Shown here: in pieces, positions 43,365-51,947 of the stretch
Layout of the letters: every line of letters starts with the position of its first letter
How positions within the stretch are numbered: position 1 is the stretch's first letter
Assembly: GCA_034928145.1 (NCBI GenBank)
Contig: JAYFPE010000009.1
Coordinates: 62,001-126,000 of the forward strand
Length of the DNA: 64,000 bases
Reading direction: 5' to 3'
Source of the DNA: Pelethousia sp034928145
GTDB taxonomy: Bacteria > Bacillota > Clostridia > Christensenellales > CAG-138
Program-made: the position numbers and the translations under genes
The notes under the pieces: generated by a model
What the model was told of the DNA's origin: nothing
Seen by the model: only the letters and a program-made list of their open reading frames with translations
The model's database searches: none

Positions 43365-44450
43365 ATGAAAAAAACTGACACCGTAATTTCCAGCGCGAAA
43401 ACGCAGGCTGTCCTCAAGCAGATGCTGGTTTCCGCCTCCGCGATCATCGTCTCACTGCTCTTGGGCATGGGGCTGATTGCGCTGATGGGCATCAATCCGC
43501 TCACAGCGTTTTCCGCGCTTTTGCAGGGCGCTTTCGGCAGCGTGAACGCCTTCTCCGAAACCATGGTAAAAATGACCCCCCTGCTGTTCACCGGCATGAG
43601 CTATGGCCTAGCGAATCGCTGTGGCCTGACCAACCTCGGCATGGAAGGGCAGCTTTACATGGGCGCACTGGCATCCACAGCCGTGGGCATTTATGTAACC
43701 GGGCTGCCGCCGGCCATCCACGTACCCCTTTGCCTGATGGCGGGCTTCTTGGCTGGCGGGCTGTGGTGTCTGCTCGCGGGCTGGCTGAAAGTACGCTTTG
43801 GCGCCAGCGAAATCATTACCACCGTAATGCTCAACACCATCGCCATCAACTTTATCGAGTTCATGGTTAACGGGCCTATGATCGAACCGCCGGGCATCAA
43901 CTGCCAAACCAGTCCCGTGCAGGCAAGCGCGCAGTTGGGCAGGCTAATTCCCGATACACGCGTGCATTGGGGCTTTGTGATCGGCCTAGCTTTCATCGTT
44001 CTTTTCTGGCTCTTCCTCTGGCGCAGCAAGAAGGGCTACGAGGTGCGCGTTTCCGGCTTTAATATGCAGGCCGCGGCCTACTCCGGCATTAATACCAACC
44101 GCAACATCCTGCTGATCACCTTCCTGGCCGGGGGCCTCGCCGGCCTGGCGGGCTGCAGCGAGATCCTGGGCATCCAGGTCCGCATGATCCCCTCTATCTC
44201 TCCGGGCTATGGCTTCGACGGCATCGCCGTATCGCTGATCGGCATGAATACGCCCGTGGGTACCATCGTAGGCGCGCTGCTCTTCGGTGCTTTCCGTGCA
44301 GGCGGCAACCGCATGCAAATGAAGGCCAAAGTACCCAATGCCATCGTAGCCGTGATGCAGGCTTTCGTGATCATTGCCGTGGTTGCCAGCCAGATGCTGC
44401 TTGAAAAATGGAACGAAAAGCAGCTTAAGAACCAAAAGCAAGAGGCGTAA
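43365..44450 (+). CDS. BMP-type ABC transporter permease
   Basis: Permease of 361 residues (ATG at 43365; a TTG two codons upstream is a possible alternative). Hydrophobic from residue 20 on, with CGLTNLGMEGQLYMGAL, KVRFGASEIITTVMLN and SPGYGFDGIAVSLIGMNTP typical of the longer permease in this class. Upstream in-frame codons are not conserved and overlap the intercistronic hairpins. Confidence 0.94.
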   Translation: MKKTDTVISSAKTQAVLKQMLVSASAIIVSLLLGMGLIALMGINPLTAFSALLQGAFGSVNAFSETMVKMTPLLFTGMSYGLANRCGLTNLGMEGQLYMGALASTAVGIYVTGLPPAIHVPLCLMAGFLAGGLWCLLAGWLKVRFGASEIITTVMLNTIAINFIEFMVNGPMIEPPGINCQTSPVQASAQLGRLIPDTRVHWGFVIGLAFIVLFWLFLWRSKKGYEVRVSGFNMQAAAYSGINTNRNILLITFLAGGLAGLAGCSEILGIQVRMIPSISPGYGFDGIAVSLIGMNTPVGTIVGALLFGAFRAGGNRMQMKAKVPNAIVAVMQAFVIIAVVASQMLLEKWNEKQLKNQKQEA

Positions 44451-44464
44451 GGAGGGAGAATATT

Positions 44465-45391
44465 ATGCAAACACTATCTTTGATCTCCGGTTATCTCACC
44501 TCCGATATCCGCATGGCCACGCCCATCCTGTTGGCTGGCTTGGGCCTTTTGCTCATCAACCGCAGCGGCCTGTTGAATATCGGCGCGGAGGGCACCATGC
44601 TCATCGCCACGCTCATCGCCGTGGTCGGCTCGTTTTACGGCGGCAGCGTTTGGATCGGCCTGTTGTGGGCCATCATCTCCGGCGCGCTGGTCGGCCTGCT
44701 GTTCGCCTTTTTGACCGTAACGCTCAAGGCCAACCAGGTGGTGGTGGGCGCAGCTATCAACACGCTAGGGTCTGGGCTGAGCGCTACGCTCTACCGGGTC
44801 ATCTTTGGCGTGGCCACGGATATCCAGCGCATCGACACCTTCCAAAACCTGAATATTCCGCTACTCTCGGATATCCCGTTCCTGGGCACGGCCTTCTTCC
44901 AGCACATGCCCATCGTCTATATCGCCTTCCTGCTGGTGCCGGTGATCTCCTACTTCCTGTTTAAAACCCAATCCGGCCTCAATCTGCGCGCCGTGGGCGA
45001 AAACCCCAAGGTAGCGGATACGCTGGGCATCAGCGTTTACCGCGTGCAGTATGCGGCCGCGGTGGTGGGCAGCATGATCATCGCCGCAGGCGGCGCATTC
45101 CTCTCTACGGGGCTGCTGAAATTCTTCTCCGAAGAGATGGTCTCTGGCCGTGGCTTCATCGCCCTGGCTGCGGTGATCTTTGGCCGCTATAAGCCTTCCG
45201 GCGTGATGGTGGCGGCGCTGATCTTCATGGCGGGTAATGTGGCGGCCAACATTTTGCAGGTGGCCGGCTCGAACATTCCCTATAACTTCCTGACCATGAT
45301 CCCCTATGTGCTCACCGTAATCGCGCTGGCGGCCTTCGCCAAGAGCGCAACGGCGCCGGCTTCGCTGGGCATGCCGTATAAACGGGGCTAG
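44465..45391 (+). CDS. BMP-type ABC transporter permease
   Basis: Second permease, 308 residues, AAGGAGGGA upstream of the ATG. Family marks: RSGLLNIGAEGTMLI, KANQVVVGAAINTLG, LNLRAVGENPKVADTLGIS and GRGFIALAAVIFGRY. It starts 14 bp after the first permease and 12 bp before the ATPase gene, so the three are one unit. Confidence 0.95.
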   Translation: MQTLSLISGYLTSDIRMATPILLAGLGLLLINRSGLLNIGAEGTMLIATLIAVVGSFYGGSVWIGLLWAIISGALVGLLFAFLTVTLKANQVVVGAAINTLGSGLSATLYRVIFGVATDIQRIDTFQNLNIPLLSDIPFLGTAFFQHMPIVYIAFLLVPVISYFLFKTQSGLNLRAVGENPKVADTLGISVYRVQYAAAVVGSMIIAAGGAFLSTGLLKFFSEEMVSGRGFIALAAVIFGRYKPSGVMVAALIFMAGNVAANILQVAGSNIPYNFLTMIPYVLTVIALAAFAKSATAPASLGMPYKRG

Positions 45392-45403
45392 GAAGGAGGG
45401 AAA

Positions 45404-46939
45404 ATGATGGCAACGATTCTTGAAATGAACCATATCTGTAAGCAGTTCCCAGGCGTGCTTGCCAACGACGACGTTTGCCTTAAGGTGGAGCAGGGCGAGG
45501 TACATACGCTGCTGGGCGAAAACGGTGCGGGCAAGAGCACGCTGATGAATGTGCTCTGCGGCCTTTACAAGCCTACCTCAGGCGAGATTCGCATCGAGGG
45601 CAAGCCGGTCAAATTCTCCTCCGCCAAGGACGCCATGGCCATCGGCATCGGCATGGTGCACCAGCACTTTATGCTCGTGCCCACCATGACCGTAGTTGAA
45701 AACTGCCTCATCGGCGCGCACGACGCGGGCAAGCTGAAGCTGGATGTAAAGACTGTGGCCGGCCGCATTGCCGAGATTGCCCAAAAATACAACATGGAGC
45801 TCGACCCCTATGCTAAGGTGGGCGATCTTTCCGTGGGCCAGCGGCAAAGGGTAGAGATCATTAAGGCGCTCTATCGCGGCGCGCGAATCCTTATCCTCGA
45901 CGAGCCCACAGCGGTGCTCACGCCCCAGGAGGCCGAGGAACTCTTTAACATGATCCGCGGGCTTACCGGCAACGGGTTTACCGTGCTCTTCATCAGCCAC
46001 AAGCTCAATGAGGTTAAGGAGATCAGCGACCGGGTTACGGTGCTGCGCCTCGGGAAGGCCTGCGGCACGTATAACATCGCCGATTGCTCCGTGAACGACC
46101 TGGCCAGGCTGATGGTAGGCCGCGAGGTCAGCTTCTCGGTGGATCGCAAGGAGCAGGCGCCCGGCCCCGTGGTGCTTGATGTGCAGGGCCTCACGCTCGA
46201 GCGCGAGGGCGGCGGCACGAAGGTGCTTGGCGGTGTAAATCTCTCTGTGCACGCGGGCGAGGTGCTGGGCATTGCCGGCGTGGATGGCAACGGCCAATCC
46301 GAGCTGGTGGAGTGCCTCACCGGCTTGCGCCACGCCAGCGGCGGCGAGGTGAAATATAAGGAGCGCAATCTGCTCAAATGCTCCACTCGCGAGATCATGA
46401 AAAGCGGCGTATCCCACATCCCGCAGGATCGGCAGCGCACCGGCCTCGTAATGCCCATGAACCTCAACGCCAACTTCATCCTACAGGATTATTACCAGGA
46501 TGAATTCGGCAAGCATGGCTTTGTGGACTGGAAATATGTGGCTGAATACAGCGATAGGCTGATCGAAAACTTCGGCGTAAAAACGCCCAGCCGCTTAGAG
46601 CTGGCGCAAAACCTCTCGGGCGGCAACCAGCAAAAGGTGATCGTGGCTCGGGAGCTTAACCGCAAGCCCGATTTGCTCATTGCCATGCACCCCACGCGCG
46701 GGCTGGATGTGGGCGCGATTGAATACATTCACAAACAGATCATGACCCAGCGGGATAACGGCGTTGCCGTACTGCTTGTTTCCACGGAGCTGGAGGAAGT
46801 GCTCAAGCTCTCCGACCGGGTGTGCGTGATGTACGAAGGCCAGATTATGGGCGTTGTCAAGCCTTCCGAAACCACCGTGGAGGAAATAGGCCTGATGATG
46901 GGCGGCACGCGCCTGGAGGATATCAAAAAAGGGGCATAA
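45404..46939 (+). CDS. BMP-type ABC transporter ATPase
   Basis: Double ATPase of 511 residues. First domain: GENGAGKST, VGQRQRVEIIKAL (LSVGQ-type signature) and LILDEPTAVLTP. Second domain: GVDGNGQSELVE, NLSGGNQQKVIVAREL and HPTRGLDVGAIEYIH. AAGGAGGGA precedes tandem ATG codons at 45404 and 45407. Unlike the first transporter, this gene comes last and not second in its operon. Confidence 0.96.
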   Translation: MMATILEMNHICKQFPGVLANDDVCLKVEQGEVHTLLGENGAGKSTLMNVLCGLYKPTSGEIRIEGKPVKFSSAKDAMAIGIGMVHQHFMLVPTMTVVENCLIGAHDAGKLKLDVKTVAGRIAEIAQKYNMELDPYAKVGDLSVGQRQRVEIIKALYRGARILILDEPTAVLTPQEAEELFNMIRGLTGNGFTVLFISHKLNEVKEISDRVTVLRLGKACGTYNIADCSVNDLARLMVGREVSFSVDRKEQAPGPVVLDVQGLTLEREGGGTKVLGGVNLSVHAGEVLGIAGVDGNGQSELVECLTGLRHASGGEVKYKERNLLKCSTREIMKSGVSHIPQDRQRTGLVMPMNLNANFILQDYYQDEFGKHGFVDWKYVAEYSDRLIENFGVKTPSRLELAQNLSGGNQQKVIVARELNRKPDLLIAMHPTRGLDVGAIEYIHKQIMTQRDNGVAVLLVSTELEEVLKLSDRVCVMYEGQIMGVVKPSETTVEEIGLMMGGTRLEDIKKGA

Positions 46940-46957
46940 CCCCATATAACCTCAACT

Positions 46958-46984
46958 AAAAAGCGGCCTTTCGGCCGCTTTTTT
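46958..46984. terminator. bidirectional terminator
   Basis: AAAAAGCGGCC-TTTC-GGCCGCTTTTTT between the convergent ATPase (plus) and nitrilase (minus) genes; A and T tracts flank the stem on both strands. Confidence 0.95.
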
Positions 46985-47000
46985 ATGCGCATTTCGTTCC

Positions 47001-47804
47001 TTAGCGACCCGGCTCTAAGCGGTAAACCTCCGGGCGGCGGTCCCTGAACACGTTGATGCTGCCTCGGATGCCGGCCACGATAGCAAGGTTCAGTTCAGCG
47101 CTGAGCAGGCAGGCTTCGCCTTCCGCCCGGACCAGCACTTTGCCCCAGGGGTCGATGAGGGAGCTGTGGCCGCCAAAGCGGGTGCCGGCGTTATCCGCGC
47201 CGCAGGAATTGCAGCAGGCCACGAACATCTGGTTCTCCACGGCCCGGGCCTCGCATAATAGCTCCAAATGGGGCACGCGCTGCGCCGGCCATTGCGCCGG
47301 CAGAAAGAGCACCTCAACGCCTTGCAGCGCCAGAGAGCGGGCCAGCTCCGGGAAGCGCAGATCATAGCAGATCAGCAGGCCGCACGTTACGCCATCCAAC
47401 TGAAAGACCGCCAGGCTGTCCCCAGCCTGAAAGGCTTCGTGTTCACCCATTGGGGAAAAGAGATGGGTCTTGTCGTAGCGAGCCAGGCACGCGCCCTGCC
47501 GGTCAAAGACCAGGGCGGTGTTGCGGGGCCTGCTACCCTCCAAATTGGCCACGCTGCCCGCGATCAGGTTCACGCCGAGCTCTTTGGCCAACGTGCCAAA
47601 GAGGGCTTTTGTGCGGCCGGCCTCCTGGTCGCAGAGATCCTCCAGCCCTTCACGGGGGAAGAAGCCGGTGTTCCACAGCTCGGGCAGCAGGATCACATCC
47701 GGCCGCTCCTCCCTGGCGGCCTGGCGCACCAACGCCTCTGCCTTGGCGAAGTTTTCTTCAGGCCTGGCGAAGGCCATATCCATCTGGATGCAGGTAGTAC
47801 GCAT
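47001..47804 (-). CDS. carbon-nitrogen hydrolase (nitrilase superfamily, omega-amidase-like)
   Basis: Amidase of 267 residues with the catalytic triad Glu42 (LLPELWNTGF), Lys112 (YDKTHLFSPMGEH) and Cys146 (LLICYDLRFPE). The DKTHLFSPMGEH and CYDLRFPE forms are typical of the omega-amidase/Nit2 and YafV branch, which hydrolyses 2-oxo-acid omega-amides. It is the gene downstream of the XRE-cupin-synthetase, on the same strand with a 31-bp gap, so it is probably under the same T-box. Confidence 0.92.
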   Translation of the reverse strand: MRTTCIQMDMAFARPEENFAKAEALVRQAAREERPDVILLPELWNTGFFPREGLEDLCDQEAGRTKALFGTLAKELGVNLIAGSVANLEGSRPRNTALVFDRQGACLARYDKTHLFSPMGEHEAFQAGDSLAVFQLDGVTCGLLICYDLRFPELARSLALQGVEVLFLPAQWPAQRVPHLELLCEARAVENQMFVACCNSCGADNAGTRFGGHSSLIDPWGKVLVRAEGEACLLSAELNLAIVAGIRGSINVFRDRRPEVYRLEPGR

Positions 47805-47835
47805 AGGCTCTCTCCTTTTGCTTTAAAGGGCGTTT

Positions 47836-50112
47836 TTATAGGGCGTTTCGGCGGATCTTCCCGCTGATAGTCTTGGGCAACTCATCCCGGAAAACCACGA
47901 TGCGCGGATATTTATAGGGCGCGGTGCGCTGCTTGACGAACTCCTGGATCTCCTTTTTGAGTGCTTCAGACGGCTCCGTGCCCTTGGTAAGCACGATGCT
48001 GGCCTTCACCACCTGGCCGCGGACTTCATCCGGAACAGGGGATACGCCGCACTCCAGCACATAGGGTAGCTCCATGATCACGCTCTCCACCTCAAAAGGC
48101 CCAATGCGGTAGCCCGAGGATTTGATCACGTCGTCGCTGCGCCCCACATACCAGAAGTAGCCGTCCTCATCCCGCCAGGCCATATCGCCTGTGTGATATA
48201 CGTCGTCCTTCCAGGCTTCTCTGGTGGCCTCCTGGTCCTGATAGCCGCAGAAGAGGCCGCAGGGCACGCCCTCTTTTGTGCGGATCACGATCTCGCCCGG
48301 CTCACCCACGGCCACGGGCTGGCCCTCGGCATTGATTAGATCTACCTGGAACAGCGGGCTGGGCTTGCCCATGGAGCCGATCTTGGGCTTCATGCCCACC
48401 AGGTTGCCGATGGCCAATGTGGTCTCCGTTTGGCCAAAGCCCTCCATCACCGAAAGGCCGGTGGCCTTTTTGAACTGGTGAAAAACCTCTGGGTTGAGGG
48501 CCTCGCCGGCGGTGGTGGCGTGGTGGATGGAGGAAAGATCGTATTTGCCCAAATCCTCCTTGATCATGTAGCGGTACATGGTGGGCGGCGCGCAGAAGGT
48601 GGTGATATTGTATTTAGCGAACATGGGTAGGACGTCGTGCGCATCGAACCTATCGAAATCGTAGGTAAAAACGGGCGCTTCGCACATCCATTGGCCGTAA
48701 AGCTTGCCCCAGAGCGCCTTGCCCCAGCCCGTATCCGAAATGGTGAAGTGCACGCCATCCGGCTCCACGCATTGCCAATACTTGGCTGTGATGAAGTGGC
48801 CCAAGGCGTATTTATAGCTGTGGGTCACGATCTTAGGGTAGCCGGTGGTGCCCGAGGTGAAGAACATTACCATGGGGTCTTTGCCGCAGGGCGCGTCCTC
48901 CTCGCGGCGGAAAGAGCGGGTGAACAGGGCGGATTCCGCATCGTAATCATGCCATCCTTCCCGCTTGCCGTTGCAGGTGACGCGTATGATCGCCTCACCC
49001 GGCATTTGGGCCATGGCCTTTTCAGCCTCGGCCGCTGCCGCGCTATCCACCGTGCAGACCAGGGCGCGGATGCCCGCAGCCTGGAAGCGGTAGAGGAAGT
49101 CCTTTTCGAGCAGCTGATCCGTAGCGGGCACGGCCACGGCCCCTAGCTTGTGCAAGCCTAGGATGGTAAACCAGAACTGGCAATGCCGCCTGAGCACCAG
49201 CATCACCTTATCGCCCTTTTTGATGCCCAAAGACTTGAAGTAATTGGCGGCCCGGGCGGATTGCAGCTTCATATCACGGAAGGTGAAGGAGCGCTCGAGC
49301 TTATTGTGGTCAAGATGCAGCATGGCGAGCTTATCCGGCTGCTCGCGGCCCAATCGGTCCACGATATCGAAGGCGAAGTTGAAGCTATCCTCGTTTTTAA
49401 AGGCGATGCGCTGGAGCGCGCCGAGCTCGTCTTCCTCTGTGGCTACGAAATCCTCGTAGATCAGCCTGCGGCTGGTCTTGGGGGGCAGGATGGTCTCCCC
49501 TAGCTTATCCGCCTCCGTAAGTTCCTCGCCGGGCAGGATCATCGCCAGGAAGGTGCAATCCGCCCCATCCACGGCGATCATGCCGTGAGGGGTGGCGCTG
49601 TCGTAATAGATGCTGTCCCCTTCGCCTAGGATCTCGGCGTTTTGTCCCACCTGCACCTTGAGCTTGCCGGAAAGGATCAGATCGAACTCCTGGCCGCTGT
49701 GGGTGGCGAGGTGAATGGGCTTCTCCTGCTGGGCCGGGTCGTACGCATAGGTAACCCAATAGGGCTCGGCCAGCTTGCCGCGGAAGAAGGGGGCCATGTT
49801 CTTGATCTCAATGCCCTTTTCTTTGGCGGTGGTCTGGCCCTGGCCGCGCCGGGTAACCGTATAGGAGGAAAGGCTGGCGCTGCGGCCCTCCATCAGGTCC
49901 GTAATGCCCACGTTGAAGGTGAGGGCGCATTTGTGGATGAAGGTAAAGGGCAGGTCCGCCTGGGCGGATTCATAGCTGAGGTAATCCGCCAGGCTCAAAT
50001 TGGTGCGCCGGGCCATCTCCTCCGGCGTGTAGCCGGAGATCTCCCGCAGCTCGTGAATGCGGGCCGCGACCTCCATCAGTTCCCGGGGCGCCCTGGTGCT
50101 TAGTGCCAGCAT
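47836..50112 (-). CDS. XRE regulator - cupin - AMP-forming acyl-CoA synthetase fusion
   Basis: Protein of 758 residues in three parts. Residues about 14-76 are an XRE-type helix-turn-helix (ELREISGYTPEEMARRT, ITDLMEG). Residues about 100-195 are a cupin (THSGQEFDLILSGKLKV, TPHGMIAV). Residues about 235-758 are an acyl-CoA synthetase of the medium-chain/aryl type (P-loop FFTSGTTGYPK, GFGQTET, YHTGDMAWRDEDGY, SGYRIGPFEVES, KTISGKIRR with the final catalytic Lys). Free-standing XRE-cupin regulators often sit beside such ligases, but here they are one chain. A T-box leader precedes the gene. The paralogue at 59678-61306 lacks the first two parts. All synthetase motifs look intact. Confidence 0.92.
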   Translation of the reverse strand: MLALSTRAPRELMEVAARIHELREISGYTPEEMARRTNLSLADYLSYESAQADLPFTFIHKCALTFNVGITDLMEGRSASLSSYTVTRRGQGQTTAKEKGIEIKNMAPFFRGKLAEPYWVTYAYDPAQQEKPIHLATHSGQEFDLILSGKLKVQVGQNAEILGEGDSIYYDSATPHGMIAVDGADCTFLAMILPGEELTEADKLGETILPPKTSRRLIYEDFVATEEDELGALQRIAFKNEDSFNFAFDIVDRLGREQPDKLAMLHLDHNKLERSFTFRDMKLQSARAANYFKSLGIKKGDKVMLVLRRHCQFWFTILGLHKLGAVAVPATDQLLEKDFLYRFQAAGIRALVCTVDSAAAAEAEKAMAQMPGEAIIRVTCNGKREGWHDYDAESALFTRSFRREEDAPCGKDPMVMFFTSGTTGYPKIVTHSYKYALGHFITAKYWQCVEPDGVHFTISDTGWGKALWGKLYGQWMCEAPVFTYDFDRFDAHDVLPMFAKYNITTFCAPPTMYRYMIKEDLGKYDLSSIHHATTAGEALNPEVFHQFKKATGLSVMEGFGQTETTLAIGNLVGMKPKIGSMGKPSPLFQVDLINAEGQPVAVGEPGEIVIRTKEGVPCGLFCGYQDQEATREAWKDDVYHTGDMAWRDEDGYFWYVGRSDDVIKSSGYRIGPFEVESVIMELPYVLECGVSPVPDEVRGQVVKASIVLTKGTEPSEALKKEIQEFVKQRTAPYKYPRIVVFRDELPKTISGKIRRNAL

Positions 50113-50161
50113 AGGTTCATCTTCCTTTCATCATAACATTTGGAGCGCAAAAAATCCTAAT

Positions 50162-50440
50162 AAAAAAATCCGTCTCAAAGTTATCCTTTGAGACGGATCA
50201 TATCCGCGGTACCACTCAAATTGCATATATACATATGCCACCTTTAGGGCTCCAACAAGCCCGTCGCCTTTACGCGGCTGCACGGATGGCGTCTACTGCC
50301 TATAAAACAGGGTTCGGGCCATCGGCTCGGAAGGGATGGGCTATATGGAACGAACGCGTTGCCGGCTTACACCTGCCGCCGGCTCTCTTTGAACGGTTCA
50401 ATTCCGCCGTCTTCGTCGTCGCCTTTGAAATATTGAATTG
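50162..50440 (-). promoter_or_regulatory. T-box leader upstream of the XRE-cupin-synthetase gene
   Basis: Minus-strand leader of about 280 bases. Stem I shows the AGAGAG bulge followed by CCGGC...GCCGGC arms. The T-box core GAGTGGTACCGCGG (plus 50204-50217) precedes a terminator with a 13-bp stem CCGTCTCAAAG-type and seven T (plus 50162-50198). Uncharged tRNA binding would favour the antiterminator. I could not fix the specifier codon with confidence. Confidence 0.93.
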
Positions 50441-50446
50441 CTGGTT

Positions 50447-50475
50447 ACTTTATCACATCCCAACCCGGCTGTCAA
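50447..50475 (-). promoter_or_regulatory. sigma-A promoter of the T-box leader
   Basis: TTGACA (plus 50470-50475), 17-bp spacer, TAAAGT (plus 50447-50452), directly before the leader. Confidence 0.85.
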
Positions 50476-50526
50476 GACAGGAATATATTATATTTTTTTA
50501 CAGGATACCCAAGAATATATTTCGTG

Positions 50527-50555
50527 TTGACAAAGCAGCCGGGAATTGATATATT
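50527..50555 (+). promoter_or_regulatory. sigma-A promoter of the small membrane protein / oxidoreductase run
   Basis: TTGACA (50527-50532), 17-bp spacer, TATATT (50550-50555), divergent from the T-box promoter and 42 bp before the start at 50597. Confidence 0.85.
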
Positions 50556-50596
50556 ATTTAGCAACTTCTTGGATTATGCGGAAAGGGGAAACGGCC

Positions 50597-50842
50597 ATGG
50601 CAAAAGCGGCAAATACGCACGGCGCCTTCCAGGCACAGCATTGTGCGGCTGGCATGTTCTCCTTTCACAAAAACGGCATTCTTCAAAGGCACGCCTTGCC
50701 CGCGTGTCTTTTGTTTTCCCTTCTGGGCCTTGGCCTGATTACCATCGAGCTGCTGGGCGTACTTAGCCTTGTGGCTGTTCTGCTTATTAGCCTGCTGCTT
50801 ATGGGCACCGATGGAAGGCTTCGCTCCAGAATAGAAGGTTGA
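50597..50842 (+). CDS. small membrane protein of unknown function
   Basis: Predicted protein of 81 residues; ATG at 50597 with AAAGGGG upstream. The first 35 residues are polar with His and Cys, then one long or two close hydrophobic segments (about 36-70), then a basic tail. No family recognised. It is followed at once by a strong terminator (50864-50897), after which the oxidoreductase genes begin, so it occupies the place of a leader gene. Confidence 0.55.
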   Translation: MAKAANTHGAFQAQHCAAGMFSFHKNGILQRHALPACLLFSLLGLGLITIELLGVLSLVAVLLISLLLMGTDGRLRSRIEG

Positions 50843-50863
50843 CCGGGAATATTTCGATAACTC

Positions 50864-50897
50864 GGGGCCCTGTTCTAAGCGAACGGGGCCCCTTTTT
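50864..50897 (+). terminator. strong terminator or attenuator before the oxidoreductase operon
   Basis: Twelve-bp stem GGGGCCCTGTTC / GAACGGGGCCCC (one G-T pair), five-base loop, then TTTTT. Only 27 bases separate it from the next start codon and no promoter fits in between, so downstream genes may rely on read-through. Confidence 0.85.
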
Positions 50898-50924
50898 AAT
50901 GGCCTACGGCCAAAGGAGGAAAGC

Positions 50925-51641
50925 ATGGAGGCATGGCCCCTAGATCTGCACAAGCGGCGCGTCGCCATTTGCGGGCATTACGGCAGCGGCAAAACCGAGC
51001 TGGCCGTTTCGTTGGCCTTGCTGGCGGCGAGGGCGCGGCCTTATGCGCGCACGGCACTGGTCGACCTCGACATTGCCAACCCCTATTTCCGCTCTCGCGA
51101 ACAGCGGCTATTGCTGGAGGAAGCCGGGGTCGGCGTTTACGGCAGCGCCTACCGCGAGGAGATCACCGCCGAATTGCCCGCCCTGGGGGCGGCGGCCCGC
51201 GCCCCGCTGGAGGATGCCGGCTGCCTTTGCCTGGTAGATCTCGGCGGCAACGGCGAGGGGGCCAAGGTGCTGCGCCAGTTCGGCGCGTATTTCCAGGGTG
51301 CGGATTGCTGTGAAACCCTAGCCGTGGTCAACGCCAACCGGCCGGATACGGCCACGGTGGCAGGGGCGTTGGAGCATCTTGGCGATATGGAGCGGGCCAT
51401 GGGCATCCGCATCACGGGCCTCGTCAACAACTGTCACCTGCTGCGCGAGACCACGGCGGAAACCATTGGCCAGGGCCGCACCCTGTGCCAAAAGGTTAGC
51501 GCCGAAACCGGCCTGCCCATCCTGCTCAACTGCTACCCGGCCCCGCTTGTTTGCCCGGAAGAGCTGGTAAAGATGGGCTTTGAGGAAAAAACGCTGATGC
51601 CGCTAGGCATGCACATGCGGCCCACCTGGCTGGATAAGTAA
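50925..51641 (+). CDS. P-loop NTPase (MinD/ParA-like fold)
   Basis: Protein of 238 residues with Walker A GHYGSGKTE (about 17-25), LVDLDIANPYF as a switch/Walker B-like strand, LVDLGGNGEGA and a late NANRP segment. This is the SIMIBI-type fold of nucleotide-dependent assembly or maturation proteins. AAAGGAGGAAA precedes the ATG. It stands just upstream of the ferredoxin and three oxidoreductase subunits; I infer a role in their assembly or in substrate sensing, without proof. Confidence 0.75.
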   Translation: MEAWPLDLHKRRVAICGHYGSGKTELAVSLALLAARARPYARTALVDLDIANPYFRSREQRLLLEEAGVGVYGSAYREEITAELPALGAAARAPLEDAGCLCLVDLGGNGEGAKVLRQFGAYFQGADCCETLAVVNANRPDTATVAGALEHLGDMERAMGIRITGLVNNCHLLRETTAETIGQGRTLCQKVSAETGLPILLNCYPAPLVCPEELVKMGFEEKTLMPLGMHMRPTWLDK

Positions 51642-51716
51642 AAAGCAAGGCTTCTCAGATAGAAGATTTGTAATAAAGAACGAGGTCGTATTCGAGAAGG
51701 GAGCGAAGGAGAGAGC

Positions 51717-51947
51717 ATGGGAAAATTTAAATTGACCTTTCACGCGGAAAGGTGCAAGGGCTGTGGCCTGTGCGTGGCCATATGCCCAAAGAAGATCGTC
51801 TCCATGGACCACCCGGTGAACAGCAAGGGCTACGCCCCGGCCGGCGTGGAAAACGAGGAGGCGTGCATCGGCTGCGCGAGCTGCGCGGTGATGTGCCCGG
51901 ATGGCGCCATTGAAATTTATCAGACGGAGGGGGGAAGCGAACTATGA
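51717..51947 (+). CDS. 2-oxoacid:ferredoxin oxidoreductase, ferredoxin-like delta subunit
   Basis: Small 2[4Fe-4S] protein of 76 residues with two CxxCxxCxxxC motifs (CKGCGLCVAICP near 15-26 and CIGCASCAVMCP near 49-60). Its last four bases overlap the alpha-subunit start (ATGA). It carries electrons from the TPP centre to external ferredoxin. Confidence 0.95.
   Translation: MGKFKLTFHAERCKGCGLCVAICPKKIVSMDHPVNSKGYAPAGVENEEACIGCASCAVMCPDGAIEIYQTEGGSEL

Noticed and set aside
12467..50520. Shared 14-base word gatacccaagaata at 12465 and 50506
   Set aside because: A match of this length is expected by chance in 64 kb, and the surroundings share nothing else.
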